From Streptantibioticus ferralitis (GTDB taxonomy: Bacteria > Actinomycetota > Actinomycetes > Streptomycetales > Streptomycetaceae), in NCBI RefSeq assembly GCF_029223525.1, contig NZ_JARHTQ010000008.1, positions 248,001 through 312,000 on the forward strand: DNA of 64,000 nt. The letters run 5' to 3'. Below the pieces are notes generated by a model. The model did not search any database and was not told the origin of the DNA. It saw only the letters and a list, made by a program, of their open reading frames with translations. Positions 1 through 9,232 of the stretch are shown in pieces. Every line of letters starts with the position of its first letter. The first letter of the stretch is position 1. The position numbers were made by a program, and so were the translations under genes.

Positions 1-555
1 CACGGCGTCCAGCACGGAGACGCCGATGTTGCCGACGGCCGCGGTGCGCAGGCCCGCCGCCTTCAGGATCGAGGCGAGCATCTGGACGGTGGTGGTCTTG
101 CCGTTGGTCCCGGTGACCGCGAGCCAGGGGGCGGCGCCCGCCCGTCGCCCACCACCACCCTCAACCGAGGCGCTACGCGCCGCGGATACACCCGCCCGTC
201 GCCCACCACCACCCTCAACCGAGGCGCTACGCGCCGTGCCGCGTAGCCGCCAGGCCAGCTCCACGTCGCCCCAGACCTCGATGCCCACATCCGCGGCTGC
301 CGCGAAGAGCGGGCTGGTGGGCTTCCAGCCGGGCGAGGTGACGATGAGGTCGGTGCCCTCGGGCAGGGTGTCACCGTCGCCGAGGCGGACCGTGATGCCC
401 TCGCCCCCAAGAGCGGCCGCGGTCTCCCGCTGCCGCTCGCCGTCGCCGCCGTCGACCACGGTGACGTGCGCGCCGAGACCGGCGAGCACCCGGGCGGCGC
501 TGACCCCGGAGACGCCGAGCCCGGCGACCGTGACGTGCTTACCCGACAGTTCCAT
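1..555 (-). CDS. murD: MurD, UDP-MurNAc-L-Ala:D-Glu ligase (3' end outside window)
   Basis: Cytoplasmic ligase that adds D-glutamate to UDP-MurNAc-L-alanine in peptidoglycan precursor synthesis. The start ATG is at 555-553 and 185 codons are visible; the rest runs off the left edge. The N-terminal Rossmann part opens with MELSGKHVTVAGLGVSG and ends near VELAWRLR (about residue 105). The ATPase domain begins with the P-loop GTNGKTTT, whose lysine is residue 153; in E. coli MurD it is residue 115. The difference is largely explained by residues 106-140, which hold two copies of a repeat-encoded segment (ARSASVEGGGGRRAG) in frame. The reading frame is open throughout, so the enzyme is probably functional. 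It lies 8 bp downstream of mraY in the dcw cluster. Confidence 0.95.
   Translation of the reverse strand, partial: MELSGKHVTVAGLGVSGVSAARVLAGLGAHVTVVDGGDGERQRETAAALGGEGITVRLGDGDTLPEGTDLIVTSPGWKPTSPLFAAAADVGIEVWGDVELAWRLRGTARSASVEGGGGRRAGVSAARSASVEGGGGRRAGAAPWLAVTGTNGKTTTVQMLASILKAAGLRTAAVGNIGVSVLDAV
137..235 (-). repeat. two identical 45-bp repeat cores inserted in murD
   Basis: Two identical 45-bp cores lie at 137-181 and 191-235, with start-to-start spacing of 54 bp, i.e. 18 codons, so the murD frame is kept. Read on the minus strand each begins with the small hairpin GGCGC-GTA-GCGCC and continues into a GGTGGTGGTGGGCGACGGG run. The same core recurs in the array at 41783-42047; its last copy differs at one of 45 positions. 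Confidence 0.9.
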
Positions 556-563
556 GGCAGTCC

Positions 564-1628
564 TTACTTCGCCGCGACGAAGCCCGCGTAGAACAGGCCC
601 AGGCCGACGGCCATGCACATGCCCTGGATGATCCAGAAGCGGACCACGACCAGAACCTCGCTCCACCCCTTGAGCTCGAAGTGGTGCTGGAGTGGGGCCA
701 TCCGGAAGACCCGCTTCCCGGTGAGCCGGAAGGAGCCGACCTGGATGACGACGGAGAGGGTGATCAGGACGAACAGACCACCGAGGATGGCGAGCAGCAG
801 CTCGGTGCGCGAGCAGATCGCGAGTCCGGCGAGCGCGCCGCCGAGCGCCAGCGACCCGGTGTCACCCATGAAGATCTTGGCGGGCGAGGTGTTCCACCAC
901 AGGAAGCCGAAGCACGCGCCCATCAGGGCGGCCGCCACCACGGCGAGGTCCAGCGGGTCGCGTACGTCGTAACAACCCGGGCCCGCGGTCAGCGGGTTGG
1001 CGCAGGACTGCCCGTACTGCCAGACGCCGATGACGGTGTAGGCGGCGAAGACCATCACCGAGGCGCCGGTGGCCAGACCGTCGAGGCCGTCGGTGAGGTT
1101 CACCCCGTTCGACATCGCGAGGATCATGAACAGCGCCCAGATGACGAAGATCACCGGGCCGATCGACCAGCCGAAGTCCTGGGTGAAGGACAGCCTGGTG
1201 GAGGCGGGGGTGGTGCCGCGCCCGTCGGCGAAGTTGAGGGCCAGCAGCGCGAAGGTGATGCCGACGATGAACTGCCCGGCCATCTTGGCCTTGGCCCGCA
1301 GACCGAGGCTGCGCTGCTTGACGATCTTGATGTAGTCGTCCAGGAAGCCGACCACGCCGAGACCGGCGAAGAGGAAGAGCACCAACAGGCCGGACATCGT
1401 GGGCCGTTCGGAGACGATGACCTTGGTCATCGCGTAGGCGATCAGTGTCGCCAGGATGAACGCGATACCGCCCATGGTCGGGGTGCCGCGCTTGCTGTGG
1501 TGTTCCTTGGGGCCGTCGTCACGGATGAACTGGCCGTAGCCCTTGCGGGCCAGCAGCTTGATCAGCAGCGGGGTGCCGACCAGGGACAGGAACAGCGCGA
1601 TGACACCGGAGATGAGGATCTGTTTCAT
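564..1628 (-). CDS. mraY: MraY, phospho-MurNAc-pentapeptide transferase
   Basis: Polytopic membrane enzyme of 354 residues, the usual length. It transfers phospho-MurNAc-pentapeptide from UDP to undecaprenyl phosphate, making lipid I. Family motifs are all present: [18 protein letters not shown] near residue 38, the catalytic aspartates in FLDDYIK and NLTDGLDGL, and HHFELKGW near the C-terminus. About ten hydrophobic segments are visible. The gene sits 3 bp after murF and 8 bp before murD, so it is surely co-transcribed with them. Nothing unusual is seen. Confidence 0.97.
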   Translation of the reverse strand: MKQILISGVIALFLSLVGTPLLIKLLARKGYGQFIRDDGPKEHHSKRGTPTMGGIAFILATLIAYAMTKVIVSERPTMSGLLVLFLFAGLGVVGFLDDYIKIVKQRSLGLRAKAKMAGQFIVGITFALLALNFADGRGTTPASTRLSFTQDFGWSIGPVIFVIWALFMILAMSNGVNLTDGLDGLATGASVMVFAAYTVIGVWQYGQSCANPLTAGPGCYDVRDPLDLAVVAAALMGACFGFLWWNTSPAKIFMGDTGSLALGGALAGLAICSRTELLLAILGGLFVLITLSVVIQVGSFRLTGKRVFRMAPLQHHFELKGWSEVLVVVRFWIIQGMCMAVGLGLFYAGFVAAK

Positions 1629-1631
1629 CGC

Positions 1632-3050
1632 TCAGCCCTCGCCCTCGGCGCCGTCCAGCAGTGCCAGTGCGATCCGCTCCAGGCCGATCGACCTCGATGC
1701 CTTCACCAGCACGACGTCCCCCGGGCGCACTTCGCTGCGCAACAAATCGATCGCCGTCTCCGCGTCGGACACGTGCACCGACTCCTCACCCCATGAACCC
1801 TCGTTCTTGGCGCCCATGTCCAACCAGGCGGCCGCCTGGCCACCGACGGCCACGAGCTTGCTGACGTTGAGCCGGACGGCGAGCCGCCCGACCGCGTCGT
1901 GCTCGGCGAGGGATTCCCCGCCGAGCTCGGCCATCTCGCCGAGCACCGCCCAGGTCCGGCCCCCCCTTGCCCGTGCGGCTTCGCCCATGGCGGCGAGCGC
2001 ACGCAGCGCAGCACGCATGGAGTCGGGGTTCGCGTTGTAGGCGTCGTTGACGACCGTCACACCGTCCGGCCGTTCGACGACCTCCATACGCCAGCGCGAG
2101 AGTGTGCCCGCCTCCGAGAGCGCGGACGCGATCTGCGAGGTGGGCATGCCCAGTTCACCGGCGACGGCGGCCGCGGCCAGCGCGTTCGACACGTGGTGCT
2201 CACCGTACAGCCGCAAGGTCACTTGGGCGCACCCGGTGGGTGTGCGGAGTGTGAAGACCGGGCGTCCGCTTTCGTCGAGGCGGACGTTCTCGGCACGCAC
2301 CTCGGCGTCCTCGGCCTCGCCGAACAGCACCGTCCTCGCCTTGGTGCGGGCCGCCATCGCCCGTACCAGCGGGTCGTCGGCGTTGAGCACCGCGACGCCG
2401 CCTTCCACGGCGGGCGGCAGCGCCTCGACCAACTCGCCCTTCGCCTGGGCGATCTGCTCACGGCCGCCGAACTCGCCGATGTGCGCGGTGCCGACGTTGA
2501 GCACCACGCCGATGCGCGGCGGGGTCAGGCTGGTCAGGTAGTTGATGTGGCCGATTCCGCGCGCACCCATCTCCAGTACGAGATGGCGGGTCTCCTCGTC
2601 GGCGCGCAGCGCGGTCAGCGGCAGCCCGATCTCGTTGTTGAAGGAGCCGGGCGGCCAGACGGTGGGGCCGATCTTCGCCAGCAGTTGGGCGATCAGGTCC
2701 TTGGTGCTGGTCTTGCCCGCCGAGCCGGTGAGCGCGACGACGCTGGCACCGAGCCGTTCGATGACGGCCCGGGCGAGTGCGCCCAGGGCGGCCTGGACGT
2801 CGTCGACGACGATCGACGGCCCGGCGATGGGACGGGCGGCCAGTACCGCCACCGCACCGGCCGCCAGGGCGGTCTCGGCGAAGTCGTGTCCGTCCACCCG
2901 CTCACCGCGGAAGGCGGCGAACAGCGCGCCGGGGCGCACCTCTCGGGAGTCGATCACCACGGATCCGGTGACGGGGACGCGCGGGTCGGGTATGTCGTGC
3001 ATGCTCCCGCCGACCGCCTGCGCGACCTCGGCGAGGGTGAATGCGATCAC
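1632..3050 (-). CDS. murF: MurF, UDP-MurNAc-tripeptide:D-Ala-D-Ala ligase
   Basis: Cytoplasmic ligase of 472 residues that adds D-Ala-D-Ala to UDP-MurNAc-tripeptide. The P-loop ALTGSAGKTSTKDL lies near residue 105, followed by NNEIGLP and LEMGARGIGHI, and the C-terminal domain has the DAYNANPDSM motif expected of Mur ligases. The ATG start overlaps the murE stop by 4 bp (ATGA), which implies translational coupling. Length and domain order are typical. Confidence 0.97.
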   Translation of the reverse strand: MIAFTLAEVAQAVGGSMHDIPDPRVPVTGSVVIDSREVRPGALFAAFRGERVDGHDFAETALAAGAVAVLAARPIAGPSIVVDDVQAALGALARAVIERLGASVVALTGSAGKTSTKDLIAQLLAKIGPTVWPPGSFNNEIGLPLTALRADEETRHLVLEMGARGIGHINYLTSLTPPRIGVVLNVGTAHIGEFGGREQIAQAKGELVEALPPAVEGGVAVLNADDPLVRAMAARTKARTVLFGEAEDAEVRAENVRLDESGRPVFTLRTPTGCAQVTLRLYGEHHVSNALAAAAVAGELGMPTSQIASALSEAGTLSRWRMEVVERPDGVTVVNDAYNANPDSMRAALRALAAMGEAARARGGRTWAVLGEMAELGGESLAEHDAVGRLAVRLNVSKLVAVGGQAAAWLDMGAKNEGSWGEESVHVSDAETAIDLLRSEVRPGDVVLVKASRSIGLERIALALLDGAEGEG

Positions 3051-4765
3051 TGCTGGTCCTGGTCCTTCGCTTGGGTGAGCGGAGTTTCGGCTTTCCGGAG
3101 CGCGGCGTTCCGGATCGCTGTACGCAGTACCTCACGGTCGTCGAAGGGGCGTACCACTCCGGCGATGTCCTGGCCCTGTTCATGGCCCTTGCCCGCGACG
3201 AGCACGGTGTCCCCGGGTTCGGCGACCGCGACGGCCGCGGCGATCGCGGCCGCCCGGTCCGGCTCCACGGTGACATGTCCGCGCTCGTGCGCGGGTACCT
3301 CGGCGGCCCCGGCCAGCATCGCGGCGAGGATCGCCAGCGGGTCCTCGGAGCGCGGGTTGTCCGAGGTGAGGACCGCCGTGTCGGCCAGCCGCGCGCACGC
3401 GGCGCCCATCGGGCCGCGCTTTTGCTGGTCACGGTCGCCGCCGCAGCCGAGGACGACATGGATGCGGCCCTCGGTGACCTTGCGCAGGGCACGCAGTACG
3501 GACTCGACGGCGTCGGTCTTGTGCGCGTAGTCGACCACCGCCAGATACCCCTGGCCCTCGTCCACCCGCTCCAGGCGGCCGGGGACGCCGGGGACGGCGG
3601 CCACACCGTCGGCCGCGGTCTGCGGGTCGATACCGGCGGCGACCAGTGCGGTGATCGCGGCGAGCGAGTTGGCCACGTTGAACGGGCCGGGCAGCGGCGC
3701 GGTGGCGCTGACCCGCTCGTCCTTCGGGCCGACGACGGTGAACGTGCTGCCCAGCGGCCCGACGGTGACGTCCTCGGCACGCCAGTCGGCGTCCGGGTGG
3801 CCCTCGGCGGAGAAGCTGACCACCGGCACGGTGGCTTCCTTCAGCAGCCTGCGGCCGTACTCGTCGTCGAGGTTGACCACCCCGGCCCGGCTGCGGACCG
3901 GGGTGAACAGCTGCGCCTTCGCCTGGAAGTAGTCCTCCATGTCGGAGTGGAATTCCATGTGCTCGGGGCTGAGGTTGGTGAACACCGCGATGTCGAAGAC
4001 CGCGCCGTCCACCCGGCCGAGCACCAGGGCGTGGCTGGAGACCTCCATGGCGACGGAGCGCACACCGCGTTCCCGCATCACCGCGAACAGCGCCTGCAGG
4101 TCGGTGGCCTCCGGCGTGGTGCGTTCGCTCTTGATCCGCTCGTCGCCGATCCGCGACTCGACGGTGCCGATCAGCCCGGTGTGCTCGCCGTGGGCCGCCC
4201 GCAGGCCGCCCTCGACCAGATACGCGGTGGTGGTCTTGCCCGAGGTGCCGGTGATACCGATCTGCAGCAGGTCATGGCCGGGCTCGTCGTAGATCGCGGC
4301 GGCCAGCGCGCCCATCCGGGCCCGCGGCTCGTCCACCACGAGGACCGGCAGCCCGGTGGCGGCGGCGCGCTGCCGGCCCGCCGGGTCGGTCAGGACCGCG
4401 ACCGCGCCGCGCTCGGCGGCCTGGGCGGCGAAGTCGGCGCCGTGGAAGCGGGCGCCCGGCAGAGCGGCGTAGACGTCTCCCGGGCGGACCGCTCGGGAAT
4501 CGTGGGTGATGCCGGTGGCGGACTTCCCCGGGGAGGGCACCGCGGTGCCGAGCTGCTCGGCCAGCTCCGTGAGCGGTTTGGGGCGGACCTGGGACGGGCG
4601 CGGCGGTCCCGGGACATGACCGGGGTCGCCCTGCGCTTGGTGGGACTGATCAGCATGTGGCACGGCGGTGAGGTTACCGGGCGGGTACGGGTCCCGGCGA
4701 AAAGGGGCCAGCGCCGACGGCTCTCCGGCGGTTCCCTCTCCCGTTGAATCTGTGATCGTTGTCAC
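3047..4765 (-). CDS. murE: MurE, UDP-MurNAc-dipeptide:diaminopimelate ligase
   Basis: Adds diaminopimelate to UDP-MurNAc-L-Ala-D-Glu; in Streptomyces the acceptor is LL-DAP (known for the genus). P-loop ITGTSGKTTTAYL lies near residue 175, and the DAP-type signature DNPRSEDP is present, which separates it from lysine-adding MurE. It is 572 residues from the ATG at 4765, with about 60 low-complexity residues before the conserved part (KPLTELAEQLG). A later start is therefore possible, though none has a better ribosome site. It is 7 bp after ftsI and overlaps murF by 4 bp. Confidence 0.95.
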   Translation of the reverse strand: MTTITDSTGEGTAGEPSALAPFRRDPYPPGNLTAVPHADQSHQAQGDPGHVPGPPRPSQVRPKPLTELAEQLGTAVPSPGKSATGITHDSRAVRPGDVYAALPGARFHGADFAAQAAERGAVAVLTDPAGRQRAAATGLPVLVVDEPRARMGALAAAIYDEPGHDLLQIGITGTSGKTTTAYLVEGGLRAAHGEHTGLIGTVESRIGDERIKSERTTPEATDLQALFAVMRERGVRSVAMEVSSHALVLGRVDGAVFDIAVFTNLSPEHMEFHSDMEDYFQAKAQLFTPVRSRAGVVNLDDEYGRRLLKEATVPVVSFSAEGHPDADWRAEDVTVGPLGSTFTVVGPKDERVSATAPLPGPFNVANSLAAITALVAAGIDPQTAADGVAAVPGVPGRLERVDEGQGYLAVVDYAHKTDAVESVLRALRKVTEGRIHVVLGCGGDRDQQKRGPMGAACARLADTAVLTSDNPRSEDPLAILAAMLAGAAEVPAHERGHVTVEPDRAAAIAAAVAVAEPGDTVLVAGKGHEQGQDIAGVVRPFDDREVLRTAIRNAALRKAETPLTQAKDQDQQ

Positions 4766-4772
4766 GGTGTCC

Positions 4773-6734
4773 TCACTGCTTCCCGGACTGGAAGTCGACG
4801 GGGATCTGCGGTCCCGCCGTACCTGTGGGCGGCACCTGGAGTGTCTTCAACGCGAACTCCATGACCTGCTTGAAGACCGGCCCGCAGATCTGGCCGCCGA
4901 AGTAGCTGCCGACCGTCGGGTTCTGGATGACGCAGGAGACCGTGACCCGCGGGGCGTCGGCCGGGGCGAAGCCCATGAAGGAGGCCGTGTAGCCGTGGTA
5001 GCGGCCGGTCTTGGGGTCGACCCGGTTGGCCGTGCCGGTCTTGCCCGCCACCCGGTAGCCGTCGATCTGCGCCTTGGTGCCGGTGCCCTGGTCGTCGCCG
5101 ACCACGGACTCCAGCATCTCGGAGAGCGTCTTGGCGGTCTTCTCACCGACCACCCTGGTCTTCTTGGCCGCGGGGGCCGGGGTGAACTGGCCGTCGGGGC
5201 CGGTGGTGCCCTTGACCAGGGTCGGCTGGATGCGTACTCCGCCGTTGGCGATGGTCGAGTAGATCGAGGTGGCCTGTACCGCGTTGACGGACAGTCCCTG
5301 GCCGAAGGGGATCGTGTACTGCTGGGAGGTGCTCCAGTTCTGCGGTTTCGCCAGGATGCCGGGGGTCTCGCCGGGGAAGTTCAGCCCGGTCGGATCACCG
5401 ATGCCGAACTTCCTCAGATACGAGTACAGCACCTGGTTGGCTTGATTCTGGTTCTTGCCGAGCTGGCCGGTCGCCAGGATCGTCCCGATATTGCTGGATT
5501 TGGCCAGCACCCCGTTGAGGGTGAGGTCCCAGGTGCCGTGGTCGACGTCATCGTGGAAGACCCGGTCGCCGCGCTGCAGGGTGCCGGGGACGACGACATG
5601 CGTCCAGGGGGTGGCCACGCCCTCGTCGAGGACCGCGGACATCGACATCAGCTTGCTGACGCTGCCGGGCTCGTACGCGTCCTGCAGGGCCGGGTTGCCC
5701 AGCGCGGCGGGGTCGGCGCGGCCGATGTCGTTGGGGTCGAAACCGGGGGCGTCGGCCATGGCGAGGATCTGGCCGGTGCGCGAGTCCTGGACGACCACGT
5801 AGCCGCGGTCGGCCCCGGACTGCCGCACCTGCTGGCTGATGGCGCTCTGGGCGGCCCACTGGATGTCCCGGTCGATGGTCAGCTCGACGTTCGCACCGGG
5901 CACCGCGGACTGCTCCTGGATGCCCGCGCTGGGGATCATCTGGCTGCCGGACTGGGCGTAGGTCATCTTGCCCGGCCGACCGGCGAGTTCACCGTTCAGC
6001 CCGGCCTCCAGGCCGCCCGCGCCCTGCTGCTGGCCGTTGACGAAACCGAGCACACCGGCCGCGAGGTCGCCGTTGGGGTAGACCCGCTTGCTGGTGGGCT
6101 CGGACAGGACGCCGTTCAGCAGACCGGGGGCGCCGTGCTTGGCCGCCTGGTCGGCCAGGCTGCTCTTGAGGACCTTGATCCGGTTCCACACCTGCGGCAA
6201 CTGGCGGCGGGCCAGCACCACGTAGCGGGACTTGGGGGTGGACAGCTGCTGGGCGATGGTCCGTTCGTCGCCGCCGATGATCGGGGCGAGCAGCGCGGCG
6301 GCCTGCTGCGGGGCGCTGTCGGTCTTGGCCTGCTGCGGGGTGAACAGGTACGGGTCGGCGGTGATGTCGTCCGCGTCGACGCTGGTCGCCAGCGGTACGC
6401 CGAAGCGGTCGGTGATGTCGCCGCGCTTGGCGGCGATCTCCACCGGCTGATAGCGGTTGAGGTCCGCCTTGGCCGCGTACGCGGCGGCGTCGACGACCTG
6501 CACCTGGAACAGGCGTACCGAGAACACCACCAGCACCAGGGTGAGCAGCACGGTCACCAGCCGCAGCCGGGGCCGGGGCTGCATGAGGCGCAGCGCGGGG
6601 GCCGTGGACGGCCGGGCCGGGGCGGTCGTCCGCGGCCGCGGACGCGCTCCGGGGCCCGGCCCGCCGGGTCTGGGCCCGCGGGGAGCCGCCGGGCGGGGCG
6701 GCTGACCGCGGCGGGGCGGCTTCTGCTCGGTCAC
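4773..6734 (-). CDS. ftsI: FtsI, septal peptidoglycan transpeptidase (class B PBP)
   Basis: Division-specific transpeptidase that cross-links septal peptidoglycan. I take the GTG at 6734 (653 residues) because GGAAGGTGAG precedes it and it falls just after the ftsL stop; an upstream in-frame ATG at 6764 would overlap ftsL. A Pro/Arg/Gly-rich cytoplasmic tail is followed by one membrane segment (LRLVTVLLTLVLVVFSVRLF, about residue 55), the PBP dimerisation domain and the transpeptidase domain. Active-site motifs are SVSK at 358-361, SSN at 413-415 and KTG at 565-567. PASTA domains are absent. Confidence 0.95.
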   Translation of the reverse strand: MTEQKPPRRGQPPRPAAPRGPRPGGPGPGARPRPRTTAPARPSTAPALRLMQPRPRLRLVTVLLTLVLVVFSVRLFQVQVVDAAAYAAKADLNRYQPVEIAAKRGDITDRFGVPLATSVDADDITADPYLFTPQQAKTDSAPQQAAALLAPIIGGDERTIAQQLSTPKSRYVVLARRQLPQVWNRIKVLKSSLADQAAKHGAPGLLNGVLSEPTSKRVYPNGDLAAGVLGFVNGQQQGAGGLEAGLNGELAGRPGKMTYAQSGSQMIPSAGIQEQSAVPGANVELTIDRDIQWAAQSAISQQVRQSGADRGYVVVQDSRTGQILAMADAPGFDPNDIGRADPAALGNPALQDAYEPGSVSKLMSMSAVLDEGVATPWTHVVVPGTLQRGDRVFHDDVDHGTWDLTLNGVLAKSSNIGTILATGQLGKNQNQANQVLYSYLRKFGIGDPTGLNFPGETPGILAKPQNWSTSQQYTIPFGQGLSVNAVQATSIYSTIANGGVRIQPTLVKGTTGPDGQFTPAPAAKKTRVVGEKTAKTLSEMLESVVGDDQGTGTKAQIDGYRVAGKTGTANRVDPKTGRYHGYTASFMGFAPADAPRVTVSCVIQNPTVGSYFGGQICGPVFKQVMEFALKTLQVPPTGTAGPQIPVDFQSGKQ

Positions 6735-6738
6735 TCGC

Positions 6739-7215
6739 TCACCTTCCGACGGTCGGGGCGGCACTCGCGGGTCGGGGGGCCGTGAGCGGCTGCGGTGCGG
6801 GAGCGGTGTTCGCTGCCGTGCCGGGCGGTGCGCTGGCCTGGCCCGGTACGCCGTGGACCTTGCCGTCGGGGCCGAGGAAGGCCGGGGTGCCGCCCGGCAC
6901 CATGCCGAGCCCCCGGGCGCGCTGCTCCAGCGTGCCGGGGGCCGAGTCCTTGTCGACCTCCTGCTGGAGCGCCTGCTCCTGGTCGGTGAGGTCCGTGGTC
7001 TCCTTCTTCAGCTTCGACAACTGGAAGGACCCCTGGTTCACCGCCGTGTTGAGCAGCAGCAGCGAGATCAGTCCGCTGGCCAGCAGCGCCACCACCAGCA
7101 GCACGAACGGCGCCCGGGCTGCCTTCGCCGACCGTCCGGTACGGCCCGGCAGCAGCCGGCCCAGCCCCGGCCGGGGCGCTGGCTTGGGTTTGCCGCCGCT
7201 CATGCCGCCGGTCAT
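6739..7215 (-). CDS. ftsL: FtsL-like septum formation protein
   Basis: A 158-residue bitopic membrane protein. A basic Pro/Gly-rich cytoplasmic tail is followed by one membrane helix ([20 protein letters not shown], about residues 35-54) and a short leucine-rich coiled coil ([21 protein letters not shown]), then an Ala/Pro-rich tail. This architecture and the place between rsmH and ftsI identify it as the FtsL equivalent, which in bacteria links FtsB/FtsQ to the FtsWI synthase. Sequence conservation in this family is low, so the call rests on topology and position. It overlaps rsmH by 4 bp. Confidence 0.85.
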   Translation of the reverse strand: MTGGMSGGKPKPAPRPGLGRLLPGRTGRSAKAARAPFVLLVVALLASGLISLLLLNTAVNQGSFQLSKLKKETTDLTDQEQALQQEVDKDSAPGTLEQRARGLGMVPGGTPAFLGPDGKVHGVPGQASAPPGTAANTAPAPQPLTAPRPASAAPTVGR

Positions 7216-8189
7216 GGGGCGGCCCGCTCGTCCGGAGCGTCCTCGCGGACGCGTTGGGCGGCGCGCAGTCGGGCGGGAGCCGCGCGCCGGTTGGCGGCGA
7301 TCTCCTCTTCGGTGGGCAGTTCGGCGCCGCGGGTGAGCAGTTTCAGCCGCGGTTGGTACCGCTCGGGGATGACCGGCAGCCCGGGCGGCGCGGTGTTGCT
7401 GGCGCCCGCCGCGAAGACCTGCTTGACCAGGCGGTCCTCCAGCGAGTGGTACGAGAGCACGGCGATCCGCCCGCCGACGGCCAGCGAGGCGACGGCGGCC
7501 GGGATGGCCCGCTCCAGCACCGCCAGTTCGCCGTTGACCTCGATACGCAGCGCCTGGAAGGTGCGCTTGGCCGGGTTGCCGCCGGTGCGCTTGGCGGCCT
7601 GCGGCAGCGCGGCGCGGATGAGTTCGACCAGTCGCGCGCTGTTGCTGAACGGTTCCCGCTCCCGCTCCCGCACGATCGCTTCCACGATCTTGCGGGCGAA
7701 CTTCTCCTCGCCGTACGTCCGCAGGATGCGGACCAGTTCACCGGGCGGATAGGTGTTGAGGACCTCGGCCGCGCTGATCCCGACGTCCTGGTTCATCCGC
7801 ATGTCGAGCGGGGCGTCCTGCGCGTACGCGAAACCGCGCTCGGCCTCGTCGAGTTGCATGGAGGAGACGCCGAGGTCGAACAGGACGCCCTGGACCTTGG
7901 GGATCTGCAACCGGTGCAGGACATCGGGCAGTTCGTCGTACACGGCGTGCACCAGGGCGGCCCGGTCGCCGAAGGGCGCCAGCCGCTCCCCGGCCAGCTT
8001 GAGCGCGGCCGGGTCGCGGTCGACCGCGACCAGCCGGACGTCCGGGAACGCCGTCAGCAGCGCCTCGCTGTGCCCGCCGAGGCCGAGCGTGGCGTCGACC
8101 ACCACCGCGCCGGGTTCGGCCAGCGCCGGGGCCAGCAGGTCGAGGCAGCGCTGGAGCATGACCGGGACATGGCGTGGCTCCACCGTCAC
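7212..8189 (-). CDS. rsmH: RsmH, 16S rRNA m4C1402 methyltransferase
   Basis: S-adenosylmethionine-dependent enzyme that N4-methylates cytosine 1402 of 16S rRNA (family knowledge; formerly MraW). It is 325 residues from a GTG at 8189, with AAAGGGG upstream. HVPVML at the N-terminus, the SAM-binding [26 protein letters not shown] and the late [10 protein letters not shown] motif are all family hallmarks. It starts 350 bp after mraZ, an unusually wide gap for this pair, and overlaps ftsL by 4 bp. Confidence 0.96.
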   Translation of the reverse strand: MTVEPRHVPVMLQRCLDLLAPALAEPGAVVVDATLGLGGHSEALLTAFPDVRLVAVDRDPAALKLAGERLAPFGDRAALVHAVYDELPDVLHRLQIPKVQGVLFDLGVSSMQLDEAERGFAYAQDAPLDMRMNQDVGISAAEVLNTYPPGELVRILRTYGEEKFARKIVEAIVREREREPFSNSARLVELIRAALPQAAKRTGGNPAKRTFQALRIEVNGELAVLERAIPAAVASLAVGGRIAVLSYHSLEDRLVKQVFAAGASNTAPPGLPVIPERYQPRLKLLTRGAELPTEEEIAANRRAAPARLRAAQRVREDAPDERAAP

Positions 8190-8539
8190 CGCCCCTTTCC
8201 GGCGTCGCCTCGCCGCGGCCGCGGCGGGGTGCAGGGGGTACCTCCCATGCCCTTAGGGCATGGGGGCGCGTGGCAGGTGGTGCTCATCTGGGCCCTCTTG
8301 TCGGACTGCGCCCTTGGGAACGCGCTGGACGTACCGCCGGGTCCCCGCCCGCTCGGAAGGGGAAGAGGCCGGCTGGTACCGGGGAAGTAGCACCAGCAGA
8401 CCGTGGAGCGGGAGGAGGCCTGGCGTCACGTACACGGATGGCGCGGGCGTGGCTGCCGGGTGTTTCGGATGCGGACAGTTCGGATGGTTCGGGACGTGGT
8501 GTGCGCCAGGGCGCGTCACGTCGGGGCGCGGCGGCGCCG
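8190..8539. other. 350-bp gap between mraZ and rsmH
   Basis: No convincing gene. The stretch holds the perfect hairpin at 8244-8264, preceded by GGGGGTACCTCCC, and GC-rich low-complexity sequence on either side. In many genomes mraZ and rsmH nearly touch, so this looks like an expanded spacer that acquired a repeat. Confidence 0.6.
8244..8264. repeat. perfect 9-bp hairpin, probable dispersed stem-loop element
   Basis: CCCATGCCC, loop TTA, then GGGCATGGG: a perfect nine-pair stem with a three-base loop. There is no T-run on either side, so a simple terminator is unlikely. From memory, hairpins headed by GGGGGTACC are common between genes in Streptomyces. A related sequence appears inside the aminotransferase gene at 62585-62620. 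Confidence 0.7.
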
Positions 8540-8971
8540 TCACAGTATTCCGGGAAGCACCTCCTGCGACAGAGCCGAGAAGGACTCCTCCTGGGCGGCG
8601 AGGTAGTGATCCCAAGCCGCGGCGTCCCACACCTCGACCCGGTTGTTGGCGCCGATCACCGCGCAGTCCCTGGCGAGTCCGGCGTAGTCGCGCAGCGGCT
8701 GCGGGATGGTGATGCGCCCCTGCTTGTCGGGGATCTCGTCGGTGGCTCCGGCGAACAGCACCCGCATGTAGTCGCGGGCTGCCTTCGAGGTCACCGGCGC
8801 CTGCCGCAGCTGCTCGGTCACGGCGCGGAACTCCTTCGCCGGCCAGACACACAGACACCGCTCCTGGCCCTTGGTGATCACCAGTCCGTCGGCGAGCTGG
8901 TCACGGAACTTCGCCGGGAGGACGAGTCGGCTCTTGTCATCGAGTCGCGGCGCGTACGTTCCGAGGAACAT
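8540..8971 (-). CDS. mraZ: MraZ, dcw cluster transcriptional regulator
   Basis: AbrB/SpoVT-fold DNA-binding protein that, in E. coli and Mycoplasma, controls its own dcw operon by binding short direct repeats before mraZ. It is 143 residues from the ATG at 8971, with GGGAGGTG six bases upstream. The two family repeats are visible: [23 protein letters not shown] at the N-terminus (DxKGR variant) and [18 protein letters not shown] near residue 80. Longer in-frame extension to 9058 lacks family similarity. First gene of the minus-strand dcw cluster. Confidence 0.95.
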   Translation of the reverse strand: MFLGTYAPRLDDKSRLVLPAKFRDQLADGLVITKGQERCLCVWPAKEFRAVTEQLRQAPVTSKAARDYMRVLFAGATDEIPDKQGRITIPQPLRDYAGLARDCAVIGANNRVEVWDAAAWDHYLAAQEESFSALSQEVLPGIL

Positions 8972-9044
8972 CCGCACCTCCCGCACTCGACCCGCACCGA
9001 CCGCCCGGACTGCCCGAAACACCACAATGGGAGCACCTCGCCTC

Positions 9045-9078
9045 CCACTTCGCGCCACTTTACTCCACGTTGCCCCAC
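9045..9078 (-). promoter_or_regulatory. probable MraZ operator: four GTGG boxes at 10-bp spacing, with overlapping promoter
   Basis: Reading toward mraZ, GTGG occurs at 9078-9075, 9068-9065, 9058-9055 and 9048-9045, exactly one helical turn apart. A promoter-like TTGACG (9084-9079) and TAAAGT (9062-9057), 16 bp apart, overlap the boxes. MraZ operators in other bacteria are tandem short GTG-type repeats (known). The boxes lie 74-107 bp upstream of the mraZ start. Confidence 0.75.
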
Positions 9079-9232
9079 CGTCAACCGACGCCAGGAGTAC
9101 TCAGCCATCACTGTGACAGACGAAACCGCAGGCCAGAGTGGTTGCGGCCGCAGTATGCGCGGGCGCCCCGGCGCGGCGGGCGCAGCATCGCGCGCCCCTT
9201 GCGCGCAATTCACCCGTTCGGGGGAGCCGCCG

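Noticed and set aside
681-1796. Long open frames opposite mraY and murF
   Set aside because: They are GC-skew shadows of real genes on the other strand; codon use and similarity support the minus-strand genes.
1899-3530. 543-codon plus-strand open frame over murF and murE
   Set aside because: It crosses two well-conserved genes and has no recognisable domain or ribosome site.
9097-9106. MacR site before mraZ (GAGTACTCA)
   Set aside because: Only a half-site; the left half does not match.
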